From Diadophis punctatus similis (lineage: Eukaryota > Chordata > Lepidosauria > Squamata > Dipsadidae), in assembly GCA_023053685.1 (NCBI GenBank), contig JALIGW010000001.1, positions 48,465,859 to 48,529,858 on the forward strand: DNA of 64,000 nucleotides, given 5' to 3'. The position numbers were made by a program, and so were the translations under genes. This document shows positions 33,710 through 46,018 of the stretch, in pieces; the first letter of the stretch is position 1, and each line of letters begins with the position of its first letter. The notes below the pieces were generated by a model. That model worked only from the letters and a program-made list of their open reading frames with translations, was not told the DNA's origin and ran no database searches.

Positions 33710-36700
33710 ACCATCGTTATTTAACAACATTTATTTCCTTCTCAATCTTTAGTTTATATGCAAAGAAACACCACAGCATGACTGGTTTAACAGAAGCTCA
33801 TTGTTAACGATAGTACTGTAATCAATAGAGATATACCATCTCCATCTCCCAAACAATGGTTTCAAACACAACCCCTAGAGTGCAAAAGGTTGCCTCCCTC
33901 CCTACAGCAGAGCATGTGGATTTGGAGGCTATGCTCCAGAACTTTTTAATATATAAATTCAGCAAGTGGAGGGGAGGGGGGAAATAAGGCTCACATATTT
34001 CTAAAACATGGAAGTGGTCTTCGCACGGTCAATTTAATGATGTAACCCAAGATCATACAAATGAATGAAAGCTCCCATTATCAGTAAGGCTACAATTGGT
34101 TTAACATAGAAAAATGAGAATATGATCAAATACCTTATTTCAGGCACATGAAGTATTAGTACCGTTCAATCCACCAAGAGGCAACGAGATAGTGAAAGAT
34201 AGAAACAATCAACATTATAATATTCGATAATTGTTCTGTAAACATAAGCCAGAGTCCCAAAAATGCTACATTGATGCTGTTGGGAAATTAAAGCAGCATA
34301 TTTAAATATTCTACTTAATACCCTTACATATGCAATATATGTTTCATAAAACTTTTAAAAAATCAAAAAAGGAGATGCAAAGTTAAAATGATTTCCCCCT
34401 TCAAGGAGAAGTGTCAAAAAGTGCATTTATCCTGTTTCCCATTAACTCAATGGACTCAGTACTCTGTACTCTCCAAAACAGGCCCCAGCTACAAACTGCT
34501 TTACATACAGCAAAAGTTTGCCCAGTGCTCATGGCTAACAGAAAGGCAAACCTTAACGAAGAGATCTGGAGCAGTAGTTCTTTTTAAGTAGTTTTGAAGC
34601 ATTCTGCAAAGCTTTCGGTAACTTTTAAACACATTGCCCTGCTTTTTACAGGCCACTCTTTCAAACACTTAAGCAGAAAAAAATAATCAAGTCATTTGCC
34701 ATCATTTGAGTATTTACATGTTACATATCATAGTGTGACACAGCACTTGCTCAATTGTGCATTTGTGATTAAGAACACACTGCACATGATGGATATATAT
34801 ATACACTATAACTTCTGGGGGGGAAATCATGTGAAATTGTTAGCAAAATAAATTCACAGAGCAAACTCATTTATTGTACAACTGATAATTATCACAAAAA
34901 CACATATTAAGCAGAATGTGTCCGCTATCATGGTGTAATTCTAATTGAAACATCCCCCCCACATACCGTGCCAATCAGGAAAAAAAAAAGACTTGCAAAA
35001 TTAGCCCCATTATTCAATATGATCAAGTTCATAAAGAAAGAAGCATCCTGTAGTTAAAGATATTCAAGATGTTCAATTTTATTTAAAATATAACTAGGAA
35101 ATGACCTGGCTAATATTCCTGGAAAATTACCTGTGAAAATACAACATACTCTGCCACAAAAACAAGCTGATGCATAATTAAAAGGAGGGCCAAACCTGAC
35201 AAGTATGTAAGATGCTTTCCTATTTTATCACTGTATTAACATAGTCAAAATAGTAGCTAAACTTCATGCTTTATTGACATGGTGCATCAGTTTCTTTTCA
35301 AAGAATAAATAAAAATCAGAAACAGCCCACTACTGTATATTCCATTGTGTACACAAACTAACCTAAATAAAATCAGCCAGTTCATGCTAAGAAGTTAAAA
35401 AAGTGAAGCTTGTAATTTTTAATGAATACAAACTAAAGCATTCAAAAATTACGAAGCTTTAGCTGTATGACTTCTAATTTATAATATTTTAATTTAATTT
35501 TTTGTGTATTCATACATACAAACATGCTTGCACATTTCTAGTTCTGGCTCTGTGAATATTACATTGTCCATAGAATAGAAAAACATGAGATTTTTCAAAA
35601 CATTTTTTTCCAATCAGGCTAGCAACATGAGAATTATATCATACAATTATTTCATGCTTGAAATGATGTATGGAAACTAATTATGAGTATTAACAAGTGG
35701 CCTTTAAACAAAAGAAACACAAATGTTTTACTTATATTTGATCATATTAGAAGTAAAATGTAACACACCATGTAACTATGCAATAGTTTTATTTTGTAAT
35801 ATAAAGACAGATTGCAACACTTACACCTGCATTCTTTCTTTGTTGTCTTTTCTCTAAGTGTTTTAGAATCTTTAACTATTGGGGGGAAATGTTAATAGTT
35901 CTAAAAATGCTTCAGTATTGACATTAATGTCAAGTGAGAATTTGTAATCAGCCCTACTTTGTAGATTAAAACTTGTAACCAGTGGATACATATTTAAGAA
36001 GCTAGAGTAGGTTTATAAATTCATGTACAAGTGACTAACAGAATTGAGACACTCTCCTCTACTTTATTTTACAAAGTATTTTGTGGAATTGCTTTTAAAA
36101 CCTTCCCAATATAAGACTGAATTAGGCAGGAATTGTGTCAGACTATGCAAACTGTCACAGGTAAGAGTACTGAATGAAGGCTGTTCAGACATCACAATAA
36201 TCATCATTCATAATACTGTCCTGCAATCTAGTGCTTTCAAAACATTTTGAACTAATTTATCCCATTGCTCTTAACTATTGGGCATATTACTGTAGTGTAG
36301 ATGGTCCAAATCATCTGGAATATAGTTGGAGAAAATGGATTTAGTACCGTATAATTGGAATAAAGATTTTGTCTCACATGCCTTCCAGCTCCCTCTTATG
36401 TGGCGAAAAAACAACCCAGAAGTATTTGCTTCTCTGTTGATAAATCACTTTTTGGCTTTTCCAAAGCTGACAAACTATGGCTAGCAGTGATCATATTTCT
36501 CTATAACAATTCCATCCAATTCAATCCCATTCCTTGAATTTTTGAATTCCTTGAATGTTATTTTGAAAATAAATTAAGATAATGGTTTAGGATTTGGGTA
36601 GAACTCTAAAATGAAGCTAATAAGCAAAAACTTATTAGTTCTCATGGATGGGCTGCAGACAATGGGTATGCCCATCAGCTCCAAGTTTGCTGCAATTCAT

Positions 36701-37719
36701 TCCCGGTGCACAAATAAAATGTATCATGATATCTGAAGCAGTGCTGCAGGCAGCAATCTTGTTCCATCGGCTGCTGTCTAGAATTCACTATGAATTGAAT
36801 AGTTCAGCTAATTTTATCCAACAAAAAATAAATAAATGGCTCAGTTAAGTCATAAATATGTTTACAAAAGTAAGAAATATATTAAATTTTTAGCAAATAT
36901 ATGCTGATGAATTTGATGTGTTACATTTTTTCCATTTTTTATGTAAAATTATCAGATGCAATATCTCTATTCCAGTACATGACAGATAACACTAAGACAG
37001 AGACCAGCTCTGGCTCTCTAGTCCCAGCAAACTCTATTATAGAGTTTAAATTCTAAGATTTATATAATAAGGAAGAAAGGAAAGGAGAAAAGAAGTGTAA
37101 CCTATTTTTGTCTTACATCTTACAGTCCAGGTGATATGCAAGTAATTTTCCAATTCATATTTAGCAAGCTGATATCACAGGTCCAATACAAATATGGGAT
37201 ATTTGTCAATGGGCAAATTTTAAATTATTATTAATGCTACATAGTATATTTATTTTAAAATAGTATTCATTTTCATCTAATAGGAAATGTAACCACATGC
37301 TAAGTGGTTAACCTTTTTGAAAAGATTCTGTCAAGTTTGGTGTCCTCTCCCAATAGTTGTACTTTTTAAAAAGGTCACACACACACAAATCAAGAAGCAG
37401 AAAGAACAATTCCAATAAGAAGCTTAACACAAACTAATTTCAGGGAAAAGGGGATTATTGAAGAATCATTTTAATTTTTAATTCAATCCATCAGGCATAA
37501 AGTTGAAACTGGTTCTGCATTAACGTTGTGTCATTTAGCCTCAACACAAATGTTATGCTGTGTCAGGACGGCATGTTCTTTTCAACAGGATTTCACTGTG
37601 GTAACAAGGACAGAACTTCAATAAGTACATTTCTTTGCAACTTCTTTTTAATAATAGTCTTTTTTTCTTGCAATTAATTTGTAGTTGAAGCCATACTTCA
37701 TTCAGCATAACTTTATAAA
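33710..37719 (-). other. SLC30A1: Probable 3'UTR of SLC30A1
   Basis: Downstream of the SLC30A1 stop, ~4 kb is free of recognisable transposons, in contrast to the rest of the window, as expected for a retained long 3'UTR. AATAAA signals in gene orientation (TTTATT on the plus strand) occur at 37249-37254, 35788-35793, 34870-34875 and 33730-33735. Which is used cannot be told from sequence, and several mRNA lengths are possible. The extent is an inference. Confidence 0.45.
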
Positions 37720-38615
37720 TTACAAAGATGATTCAAACTGTTTGTTGGGGTTAGGCTCTGCTTCTAATTTTACAGCAGGTATGCATTCTGATTTAGTCCT
37801 CCGGGCTTTGTGATGTGGAGAGTCAACAACTATTTCGGAGCAAGAAATACTAACTGAAGGGGACTTTTCCATCTTCTTTCCCATAGCCTTTTCCACAGTC
37901 CCACAACACTGCTTCAGAGCACACTGGGTTCTGCAGGGAAGTTCACATTTACTTACACCTTCATCAGAGCTTACAATGGTAAATTCAGGCTGAATGGTTG
38001 TTGCATGTATCCCTTCATCATGAAAAATCTCCTTAATATCTTTTGCCACTTTCATGTAGGATTCTGGATCCTTACATTTAATATGAGCAGTGCCAATTAT
38101 CCTGCTTCCTGCCAGCTGCCAAACATGCAATTCATGGACAGCGTCTACATTCCCCAGCTTACGGAGTTTCTCATTTAATGAGCGAATATCAATTTGCTTA
38201 GGAACAGTTTGCAAAAGAATAAGAGCAGATTCTTTAAGCAGAGGATAAGTAGTATAGAGTAGAATGCAAACCATGATCAGACAAAGTGAAGGATCTAAAT
38301 ATAGAACCCAACAAGGACCAGCTACAGGGATTTGCTCTAGTTCTATTGGAGAAGGCTGAGTGAAGTTTTTACAGGGGTCATTAACACAAAGATTGATGCA
38401 ATCCCCAACCTCCGGGCATGGAGTCCAGTAAATGTAAAATATTGTAGCATTCACTACTACAATAACTGAACCCAAGGCATCTCCAAGAACATGAAGGAAC
38501 ACTCCACGCATATTGAGCTGAGCACTGGTGTCTTCATCAATCTCCATGTCTATAGAGCTGTGACTAATATTTCCATTTGGTTGCAGTTCCATTTGGCTGC
38601 CTTTTACTACATCAC
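37720..38615 (-). other. SLC30A1: SLC30A1 coding exon 2
   Basis: The acceptor is CTTGCCTTTGCAG followed by GTGATGTAGTAAAAGG. The exon encodes residues 208-505: the end of the cytosolic loop, helices 5-6 with the extracellular segment between them (Cys-containing, NDPCKNF N-glycosylation-like motif NFT), and the C-terminal domain. It ends at TAA (37722-37720). Confidence 0.96.
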
Positions 38616-41600
38616 CTGCAAAGGCAAGAGCAACATTGTTACGCAAATATGAAAACTTGACTGAGTTAGCAACATTATGTTAAATGTAGTCAGTGAAGGA
38701 GATCAATTAAAAATAGTAGTTTTCTTAGCAGAAATCTGGATTCAGAAGTATTTAAGTTATTATGTCTGCCTTATGGTGACATTAATGCTCTCTTCGGGGT
38801 TCTAGAACAGGGAGCTTCAACTTTTTCCATAACCTGGACCTATTTACAGCATGTAAAAGAAGCCCCAATGTTAATGTTTTAGCAAGTAACCAAAATTATT
38901 CTCCTGTCCTTTCAAAACATTCTAATTTTAAGTGGTAAACTAGAATAGAATATTATGCAGGACTGCTAATGCAATCCTTTTTAAGTTGGACAAAGGGTTC
39001 TGACATTTGTCAGAACATTAGCTTCAAACCAAAGCTTCTAAGCAGCAATCACCAATCTAGTGCTTTCAGGATACTTTGGATCAACTACCATAATCCCCAG
39101 CCACACTGTCAACTGTCTAACAATTAAAAGAGTCGGCTAGCAGTTCTGAAGAATTCCACATTGGGAAAGACTGCTTTATGATTCACAGCCAATCTCTTTG
39201 CTCAAGCACTCACTAGCTTTCCTAGATTTATTAAACTAATTAAGGCAAAATTCTAATCATCATAGTTAGAGATGAATAAAAGGAAAAAAGAATACGTAGG
39301 CATATACTGAAAGTTTTAGAGAAACAGTTGAGAAATTTGCTGTTTTCAAAAATCTGTTCTCTTGAGCATAATCAATTTATTTTCAAAAAAAATAAGACAC
39401 CCAAAAACTATCCCTGCAGATACAATAATTTATATATGCCTGAATGCATACTAACATTGACATATCAAGGATGCAGTGGAAATTATCAGGCAAAAGGAGA
39501 GAAAATTGTTTAAGGAAAATGAAAGCTAATGCCCTCACTGTTAACCATGCTAATATATGGGAGTTCAAATCAAAACATCAGAAGAGCATCAGTTAGCATA
39601 TCCTGACCATCACTATATACCAGTGATGGCGAACCTATGGCACGCGTGCCACAGGTGGCATGCGGAGCCATATCGGAGGGCACGCGAGGTGTTGCCCTAT
39701 GTCAGCTCCAACACGCATGTACACGCTGGCCAACTGATTTTCGGCCTTGGGGAAGGCCGTTTCGCCCTTCCGGAATACGAAAAACGGCCCAATGGGCAAA
39801 CCGGAAGTTCGGAAAAACTGACTTCCGGTTTGCCCATTGTGCTGTTTTTCGCACTCCGGGGCTTCAGGAAGCTTCCCTGAAGCCTCCAAAGTGCGAAAAA
39901 CAGCACAACGGGCAAACTGGAAGTCCATTTTTTCGAACTTCCGGTTTGCCTGTTTGCCCGTTTTTTCACTGACCCAGGCTTCAGTGAGGCCTGTGTGCAT
40001 GCACGGGGGGTTGTGTGCATGTGCAGGGGGTGCGCAGGGGGTGCGCATGCGTGGGGGAGGGAATGGATGTGGGCACGTGAGCGCATGCTAGCGTGTGCAC
40101 ACACACCCTTTTTGCGCGCGAACCAAAAAACATTCGCCATCACTGCTATATACTGTTAAATGCAATAACGGATACAACTGGTATTCATCACTTTTCACAG
40201 GTGAAATGCAAAATATTCTGGATTTTGGCATCAGGTTTTGCTTCCAATCACACTAGTATCCTAAACTAATTCACAATGATCCAGAAAATGATTTCCATCA
40301 ATATCTCTTCTCCTTGTAAAACTTAGCACTACTTCCAGTAAATTCTCCCCCAGAAGTTGGGGTGGAGGGAAGGGAGACAAACTTTTCTACTCAGGGAAGT
40401 TTGGCAGTTTCCGAACTTTATTCATGTTTACTTTTCGAGTGATTTCGAGAAGTAAGAATTCCATGGCTGGCTTCAATGGTTGAGAAAGAGAAGAAGGAGT
40501 AAATCAATTTAAAAAGCTGCAGGGAAATTAAAGAAAGTAGTCATTGTTCTTCCCTCTAGCTAGCCCCCATGTGGTTAGGCTGAATTATGGTGGAAAACCA
40601 CCTGCTATGGATTAAATAGATAGGAAGAAACTAGAGGCACTTTCACATGTGCACTATGCATAATCGCATATACTCATGAACCTGGCCTCTCAATGGCCAG
40701 TCCGGAGGATATCCTAGAAATGGACTTGATCTGCTTAAGCTCCCCCCTCCTCTCAAGCAAACCTTAGTCACAGTGCCTAATTTTTTAAAAGTGACAATTG
40801 AAGTCAATGAAAATAAAAAGAAAATTGCCAAGTGAAAGTATTACACACACAAAAATGCCAAAAATACCATGAGGATGAAGTAACGTTTGCTACAAAAAAA
40901 GATCCTGAAAGAAGATAGGTCATTTACATTACAGAAAACTAATAAAAAGACAAAATGATGAAGCACCATCATCATCTGAGAAAAATCTACACTCAGAATC
41001 TCACTGTTCTGAGCTTTCCAAAAAAGGTTGCTTATTTGAACATCATATAACAGATTAAATTTAATTTGTTTCACATCAAATAACACTGTCCAAATACAGC
41101 ACATGCTGACTATAGTAAGACAAAAATGCAAAACGTATCATAATTATTGTACAAGAAATTTTGCATTCAGTTTTCTTTTTCAGAAAACCCACATCTTGGG
41201 GAAGGAACTATATAAAACTGCAGGTTGAACAGGAGAGAATGAAAATTGTCTTTTTGTCCACACTCTCAGTGACATTCTAAATTTGGATAGCAGCATTCTG
41301 CAGGCAAAAAATAAGCAATTGTTTTCATGCTGAAAAACAAAAAAGACAAAACAGCCATTATATCAAGAGAGACCATTTGTCTGTGGGTTGTATTACAAAA
41401 TGGGTTTTAAGAGTAGTTATGTTGCAGATGCAGATGAGAAGAATGCTATTGGTTCAATGATTCCAGCAATGTAACCGGTGGAACTTGAATCATCTCCCAC
41501 ATTCATTTCATTAAATTGACTCCACCTCTATAATGATTTTTACAACTCCCAATGGTGGAGATCAAGAGTTATATGTATGGGTACTAAAAACAGAAATTAT

Positions 41601-44221
41601 ATATGTATTAATTATACCAGGAATGCTGTACATATGTGCTCCTAGCTAAAGATGTGAGCCTAAAACTTTCAAGCTTTAACAGCCACTACAGGAACTTCTT
41701 AAGGAGACATGTTTATTCTTAGAACCAAAACTCCATGAATAGGGTTTGGAAGACAAACTACCATGATGACAATGTTATCTTCAGGATAAGAGTCATCGTT
41801 TATGCCTCACTAGTAATCTGAAAAACCTAGATTAAATAATCTGGGTTACCCATAAATACCATAATTCTGAAAAAGCATTTCCAGCATCATCTTCTCAAGA
41901 TAGAACTAGTTTTTAAGTGGGGGAGGGGGGAAATACAGCTGCAAAATCACACTGGCACAATGGATCTTATTGCATAAATCAGCCAACAATGATCCCAAGG
42001 CCAAATGCAAACTTTTAAGAAAATCAGTTGCTTACATAAATAATAACACTTATGCCAAGATGAACAGTGGCAATAAATCCTACCAATCAATCTGCTTTAG
42101 AAATTATAATCTCAGAACTCTGATTAAATTATGAATAAATCAACATTTTTATATTAAACTAAATTACAATTATACTAACTATAGAATATTGCAAGAGGAA
42201 TTAATTTCCATGACAGGGAATAAATTCCTCATCTGCAATGTAGCCTAGCCCTTAAAGGAACAATTCTGCATTTATTTTATTATATTTATATTCTGCCTTT
42301 CATTCAGAAGATAAAAGTGGCATACACAGCACTTGCATTTCCTATTTTTCCCCAAACCCATTCTGTGAAATATGTTGGCCTAAGAAGATAGCAACATCCC
42401 TAAAGCTACCCAATGAACTTCCATGGCAGAGGGTGGAGTAGAAATTAAGAGCAAGCACACAACACTAGCTCTCAAATAACAATCCATATAATTTTGTCCC
42501 AAAAATGTAGATGATTTGATTATTAAATCTCTAATGAGAACAGACTTAAGAAACTGATTAAATCAGAATAAATGCTGCAGAAAACTTATTGGTGGCCTGC
42601 ATTGATGGCTTCTCAATATTTCATGTTGGTAAAAAAAGCTATAGACTACATAATTGGATAAAGAATGACAAATATTCTGTGTATGCTCAGAGAGAACTGC
42701 ATATCAGATCTACCATGACAGCTGCTGTCTATGTATAATATGCAGTACTTTCTAGTATAATTAAGTTCTATGTTAAATTTTGCTGCTGTAAAAAAAAATC
42801 AACCAATTAGAACCAACATTACATAAAAGCTACTAGTTGTTGAGATATATGGAAGAAAAGTGCAAGAGGAACACTGAAGTAATTCTCTTCTATTCAAGGC
42901 ACATTAACAATTTTAATTACTTTAAATTCACTACAACAAAGTTATCTAAAACCTTTCCAAGTATTGGTTTTTCTGTTTTAGTGAAAGGGGGGTTCATGAA
43001 CAGTTTTGTTCTTGAATAATTAATGACCATGTCAAATATTTTGGGTTTTCAGAATTCAGTCCGGTTATAGTAAAATGAAGTACAAGAAGCCTTCTCTTTA
43101 TGGCCCAATGAAGAATCCTGGAAAGGCCTACAACAATATTTAAGATCTAGGTAATGTAGTGAGCAAATGATACTAATATATAACACATTAGAGAAAAAGT
43201 TGCAATCTCCCAAAGCGAAAGATGCTCAAAAGTGTCTGCTGGGGCATGGTGAGGTAACAGTAACCATGGCAGTGGGTTGCCAAGACAGTAAATTAGGGTC
43301 AGCATGGCACAATCTCCGAGGAAAGAGAGATCAGCAAAGGATCAAATCTCTTGCCGTTGATCAGCCCAAGGGGAAATCACAATCCACTTTGGGTCAGGAG
43401 GGCTTGATGTGTATGTATCCTTTTATCGCCTTTATTTGTGCAGGCAAGACGGAATTCAAGCCCAAGCTTTTTCACTGGCTTAAGAAGAGCCCTTTCTGAT
43501 GCAGGTTCCAGTCTAGGTACCTCTGGGCATCATCAGATCAGGCGGAAGCCCCTCCGCATCCATCCCCCACCCCAACCAACCCCTTCCTCCTCAGCTCACC
43601 TAGCTTCTCCAGGCTGACTCCATTGGAGCTGTTGAAATTGTCCACCAGGGTGTTGGTCTCCTCTTCTTTATGTAGGTCGCCGGGAGGCGGCTCCGCCTTG
43701 CCGCCTCGGGAACCGCTCCGCCGGTGGCTTCCCCCTCCGCTCCCGCCATGCGAATGGCCGTGGCCGCCGCCGCCGCCGTGCTGGTGGAAGAGGCAGAGCC
43801 CCAGGACGTTGATGAGCAGCCCGGCGGCTCCGACGCCGATGACCACCAAGGGCTGCTCGATCTCATGGGGCTCGGTGAAGCGCTCGATGGCTTCCAGAAA
43901 GATGGTGAAGCAGAGAGCGGTCAGGAAGACGGCGTTGACCAGGGCGCCCATCACCTCGGCCCGCACCCAGCCGAATGTGTTCTTCTTGGTGGCGCGGGTG
44001 CGCTGGGCGAAGCGCACGGCGACCAGGGCCACCACCAGAGCCATCACGTCGGAGAGCATGTGGAAGGAGTCCGAGAGCATGGCCAGCGACGAAGTCAGCC
44101 GGCTCACCACCACCTCCACCACGAAGAAGCCGAAAGTCAGCGCCAGCATGCACATCAGCCGCACCCGCCGGCAGCCGTGCCGTCGCCGAGCCGGCCGCTG
44201 GCCCGGACTCTCCACGCCCAT
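37720..44221 (-). CDS. SLC30A1: Zinc transporter 1 (ZnT1); join of 43600-44221 and 37720-38615
   Basis: The two exons join in phase (207 codons plus one base, then GT GAT) to give 505 residues, against 507 in human ZnT1. ZnT1 is a plasma-membrane cation-diffusion-facilitator that exports Zn2+ from the cytosol by proton exchange as a homodimer. Six membrane helices are visible. Zinc-site residues H54/D58 (DSFHMLSD, helix 2) and H249/D253 (FLHVLGD, helix 5) are present. A His-rich cytosolic loop lies between helices 4 and 5 (residues ~147-166). The C-terminal regulatory domain runs from QTVPKQIDIR through ELHVWQLAGSRIIGTAHIKC. A Cys cluster (CELPCRTQCALKQCC) and an ESSL tail match the family. 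The start is the first ATG (44221-44219), with an A at -3, G at +4 and an in-frame TGA just upstream. Expression is probably induced by zinc through MTF-1. Confidence 0.97.
38616..43599 (-). other. SLC30A1: SLC30A1 intron 1
   Basis: GT (43599-43598) to AG (38617-38616), phase 1, 4984 bp. AT-rich; it holds one hAT insertion (39621-40145) and a palindromic-MITE-like relic near 39035-39180, otherwise no recognisable element. Confidence 0.93.
39621..40145. mobile_element. Non-autonomous hAT (CAGTGATGGCGAACC family) in SLC30A1 intron
   Basis: Ends CAGTGATGGCGAACCTATGG and AACATTCGCCATCACTG; perfect 8-bp duplication CTATATAC (39613-39620, 40146-40153). The interior has repeated TTCCGGTTTGCCC and its complement, giving several strong hairpins. 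Confidence 0.9.
43600..44221 (-). other. SLC30A1: SLC30A1 coding exon 1
   Basis: Encodes residues 1-207 and the first base of codon 208: helices 1-4 and the His/Gly loop. The donor reads CTAG|GTGAGC, a near-ideal site, with the intron starting at 43599 (phase 1). GC-rich and inside the CpG island. The His loop here is HQHGGGGGHGHSHGGSGGGS, poorer in His and richer in Gly than the mammalian loop. Confidence 0.95.
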
Positions 44222-44495
44222 GTTGCCGGCCTGCGGAGCCACTCAGCCGCTTAGCAAAGGCGCCGCTGCCGCAACCAAACCGGCGAGGGAAGAGGAGCGG
44301 GGTAAGCAACACCTCTCGTCAGACAGCCGAGGGGCCGCCGCCGCCGCCGGTGAAATCTCCCCTCTCGACGCGGCTAGTCTCCGCAGTAATCCTCCAACCG
44401 TGCCGGGGCTTCTGCTCTCCAAGCGGCCCAAAACGGTTGCTGTGGTCCTCACTATCGACGAATCGCCTCTCTGAGCCGCCGCGCCGTCTCCCTTC

Positions 44496-44501
44496 TATAT
44501 A
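44496..44501 (-). promoter_or_regulatory. TATA box candidate of SLC30A1
   Basis: CTATATAG (palindromic) in an otherwise GC-rich block, ~275 bp upstream of the ATG and ~67 bp gene-proximal to the MRE at 44568-44574. Confidence 0.5.
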
Positions 44502-44567
44502 GCCCGCGTTCCAAGAAGCGGCGGCAACCACCCAGCCGCTCTTTGCAGACGGTTTGAAACTAAACTT

Positions 44568-44574
44568 TGCACCC
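44568..44574 (+). promoter_or_regulatory. Metal response element (MTF-1 site) candidate, proximal
   Basis: TGCACCC followed by GAACCCC fits the MRE core TGCRCNC. Its place just upstream of the TATA candidate matches the known zinc induction of SLC30A1 through MTF-1. A seven-base core alone is weak evidence. Confidence 0.5.
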
Positions 44575-44650
44575 GAACCCCCTAACACTCCTTTCCACAC
44601 GGAACCCCAGAGCCACCCTCCGCTAGGCTCCGCCTATCTGGATCTTCCTC

Positions 44651-44826
44651 ATTGGCTACAACCCCGGCAACCGGGCGGCACCGCTCACGCCTCCCGGCGG
44701 GATTGGCCTCTGGGGATAGTCTCGAAAAACCATCCGCCGTGCCTCCAGACGGCTTTCCGATTGGCCTGGCTTACCTCAGGCTTTTCGGAGGTCCCGCCTA
44801 AGAGGCGGGGCGATCGCTTTGATTGG
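44651..44826 (-). promoter_or_regulatory. Array of four CCAAT boxes
   Basis: ATTGG on the plus strand (CCAAT in gene orientation) at 44651-44655, 44702-44706, 44760-44764 and 44822-44826, spaced 51, 58 and 62 bp. Such spaced sets are typical NF-Y binding arrays. Confidence 0.6.
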
Positions 44827-45230
44827 AAGAGATGCTCGGTCGCGATGTATAGAGTCCTATCAATCTCCCTCTTTGGAGCCGCCTCTGAAAGAGTTATTTT
44901 TTTCGGGACTGGTGCAAAAGGTGGTGGCGGGTATCGAGCGGAACGTTTCCTTTTCTCCCCCCCCCCTCTTTTCTCCCCTCCCGCCCTTCCCCCCCCAGCC
45001 CAGCCTTCGCCCTGGTTTTCCACACGTCCCGCCAAGCGGAGGCGGCCGTTCCTTTTGCCAGAAACCGCTTAAGCACCCGGCCCGAACTTCCTCTTTTCCC
45101 TCGGTGACACTGACAGCTCTTCCCCCACCTCCGCGTCTTGCCACCGCACCATGACGTGGAATAAGACGGGGGGGAAGGGGAGCTGGAAGTGGGGGTGGGG
45201 GCGGGCAGGACGAGTTGAAACCTGCCGGCG

Positions 45231-45237
45231 TGCACAC
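45231..45237 (+). promoter_or_regulatory. Metal response element candidate, distal
   Basis: TGCACAC fits TGCRCNC, about 1 kb upstream of the start codon at the edge of the CpG island. Could be chance. Confidence 0.3.
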
Positions 45238-45834
45238 GACACGGCAGGCGCAGCCTTCCTCCCTCAAAAGCCCTGGGATCCGTATCTGTCGAATTAACCC
45301 TGCTTGGGTGTGAAATAAAGAAAACTGCTGAGGTTCGCATCCTGCCTCTTTCCTGCAAAGGAAGCTCAGACCAGGATGCGTAGCTGCCCTACGTGTTATT
45401 CTCTTGACATTCCTGGGGAAGTATTTTAAGATGAGAGAAGAGGACCCGCCCTCCCCTGAGGCCTCAAGAAGAATATGAATTTAATTTTCTTAGTTCAACT
45501 AACTCTGAATGCGTTATGATTGGACTGGTTTTAAAAGGTTTTCAGAGAGACCTGTTAGTTTGGTGCCCATCGCATCAAGCAACAACTACACAGTTTGCAG
45601 CAACAACTTTCCAACCCAGTGCTTTAACCACTATCCCAAACTGTCTCCTTAGCCTTTTAAGATGCTATAAGCATCGAACGGCCTCTCTGGGATTGAACAA
45701 TGTTCACCCAGTGTATCACAAGGAACGCATGAAGTGCCTAGGAAAGGGATGGGTTTGTGGTTACAGCTTGGGTTTTTCTTTTCTGGGGTGCTACTTTTTT
45801 TTTTCTCTGTCACACCAGGTGGCAGCACCTGGCT

Positions 45835-45915
45835 GATAGAAAAGGGCTAAGGGGGTCAGGCCCATATAGTGCTTGGTAGGAGTTCCCCTGGAAATACTGA
45901 GATTTCTATGTAGAC
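45835..45915 (+). repeat. 5S rRNA-related SINE fragment (5S-Sauria-like)
   Basis: GGCTAAGGGGGTCAGGCCC, then TAGTGCTTGG and CCTGGAAATACTGAG follow the 3' half of 5S rRNA in order (GCTAAGCAGGGTCGGGCC, TAGTACTTGG, CCTGGGAATACCGGG). The 5' half is not evident. 5S-derived SINEs are known from squamates; a 5S pseudogene is the alternative. Confidence 0.45.
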
Positions 45916-45925
45916 AAGTACTGTA

Positions 45926-45928
<3 letters not shown>

Positions 45929-46016
<88 letters not shown>
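45929..46016. repeat. (CA)n microsatellite
   Basis: Pure CA array of ~88 bp directly after the 5S-like fragment. Confidence 0.98.

Positions 46017-46018
<2 letters not shown>

Larger units (their letters stand above)
44222..45300 (-). promoter_or_regulatory. SLC30A1: SLC30A1 CpG-island promoter and 5'UTR
   Basis: CpG-dense DNA upstream of the start codon. In gene orientation it has a TATATAG box (44501-44496), a metal-response core, four CCAAT boxes and a GC box (GAGGCGGGGCG, ~44802-44812). If the TATA box is used, transcription would start near 44465-44470, giving a ~245-nt 5'UTR. No upstream ATG occurs between there and the start codon. A (CCG)n run lies at ~44334-44349. Confidence 0.75.

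Noticed and set aside
36044..36250. Small ORFs below SLC30A1 as a micropeptide gene
   Set aside because: Short, no start context or conservation evidence, lying antisense to the probable 3'UTR.
44240..44242. GTG-initiated SLC30A1 extension by seven residues
   Set aside because: An in-frame TGA lies just upstream and the ATG at 44221 has a strong initiation context.
43623..44502. Long plus-strand and off-frame ORFs (up to 283 codons) opposite SLC30A1 exon 1
   Set aside because: Stop-poor because of GC content; the minus-strand frame is the conserved transporter and these are its shadows.
44554..45358. Pro/Arg-rich ORFs of 110-170 codons in the CpG island, both strands
   Set aside because: Composition-driven, no domain, no shared frame with an exon; the region is better explained as promoter.
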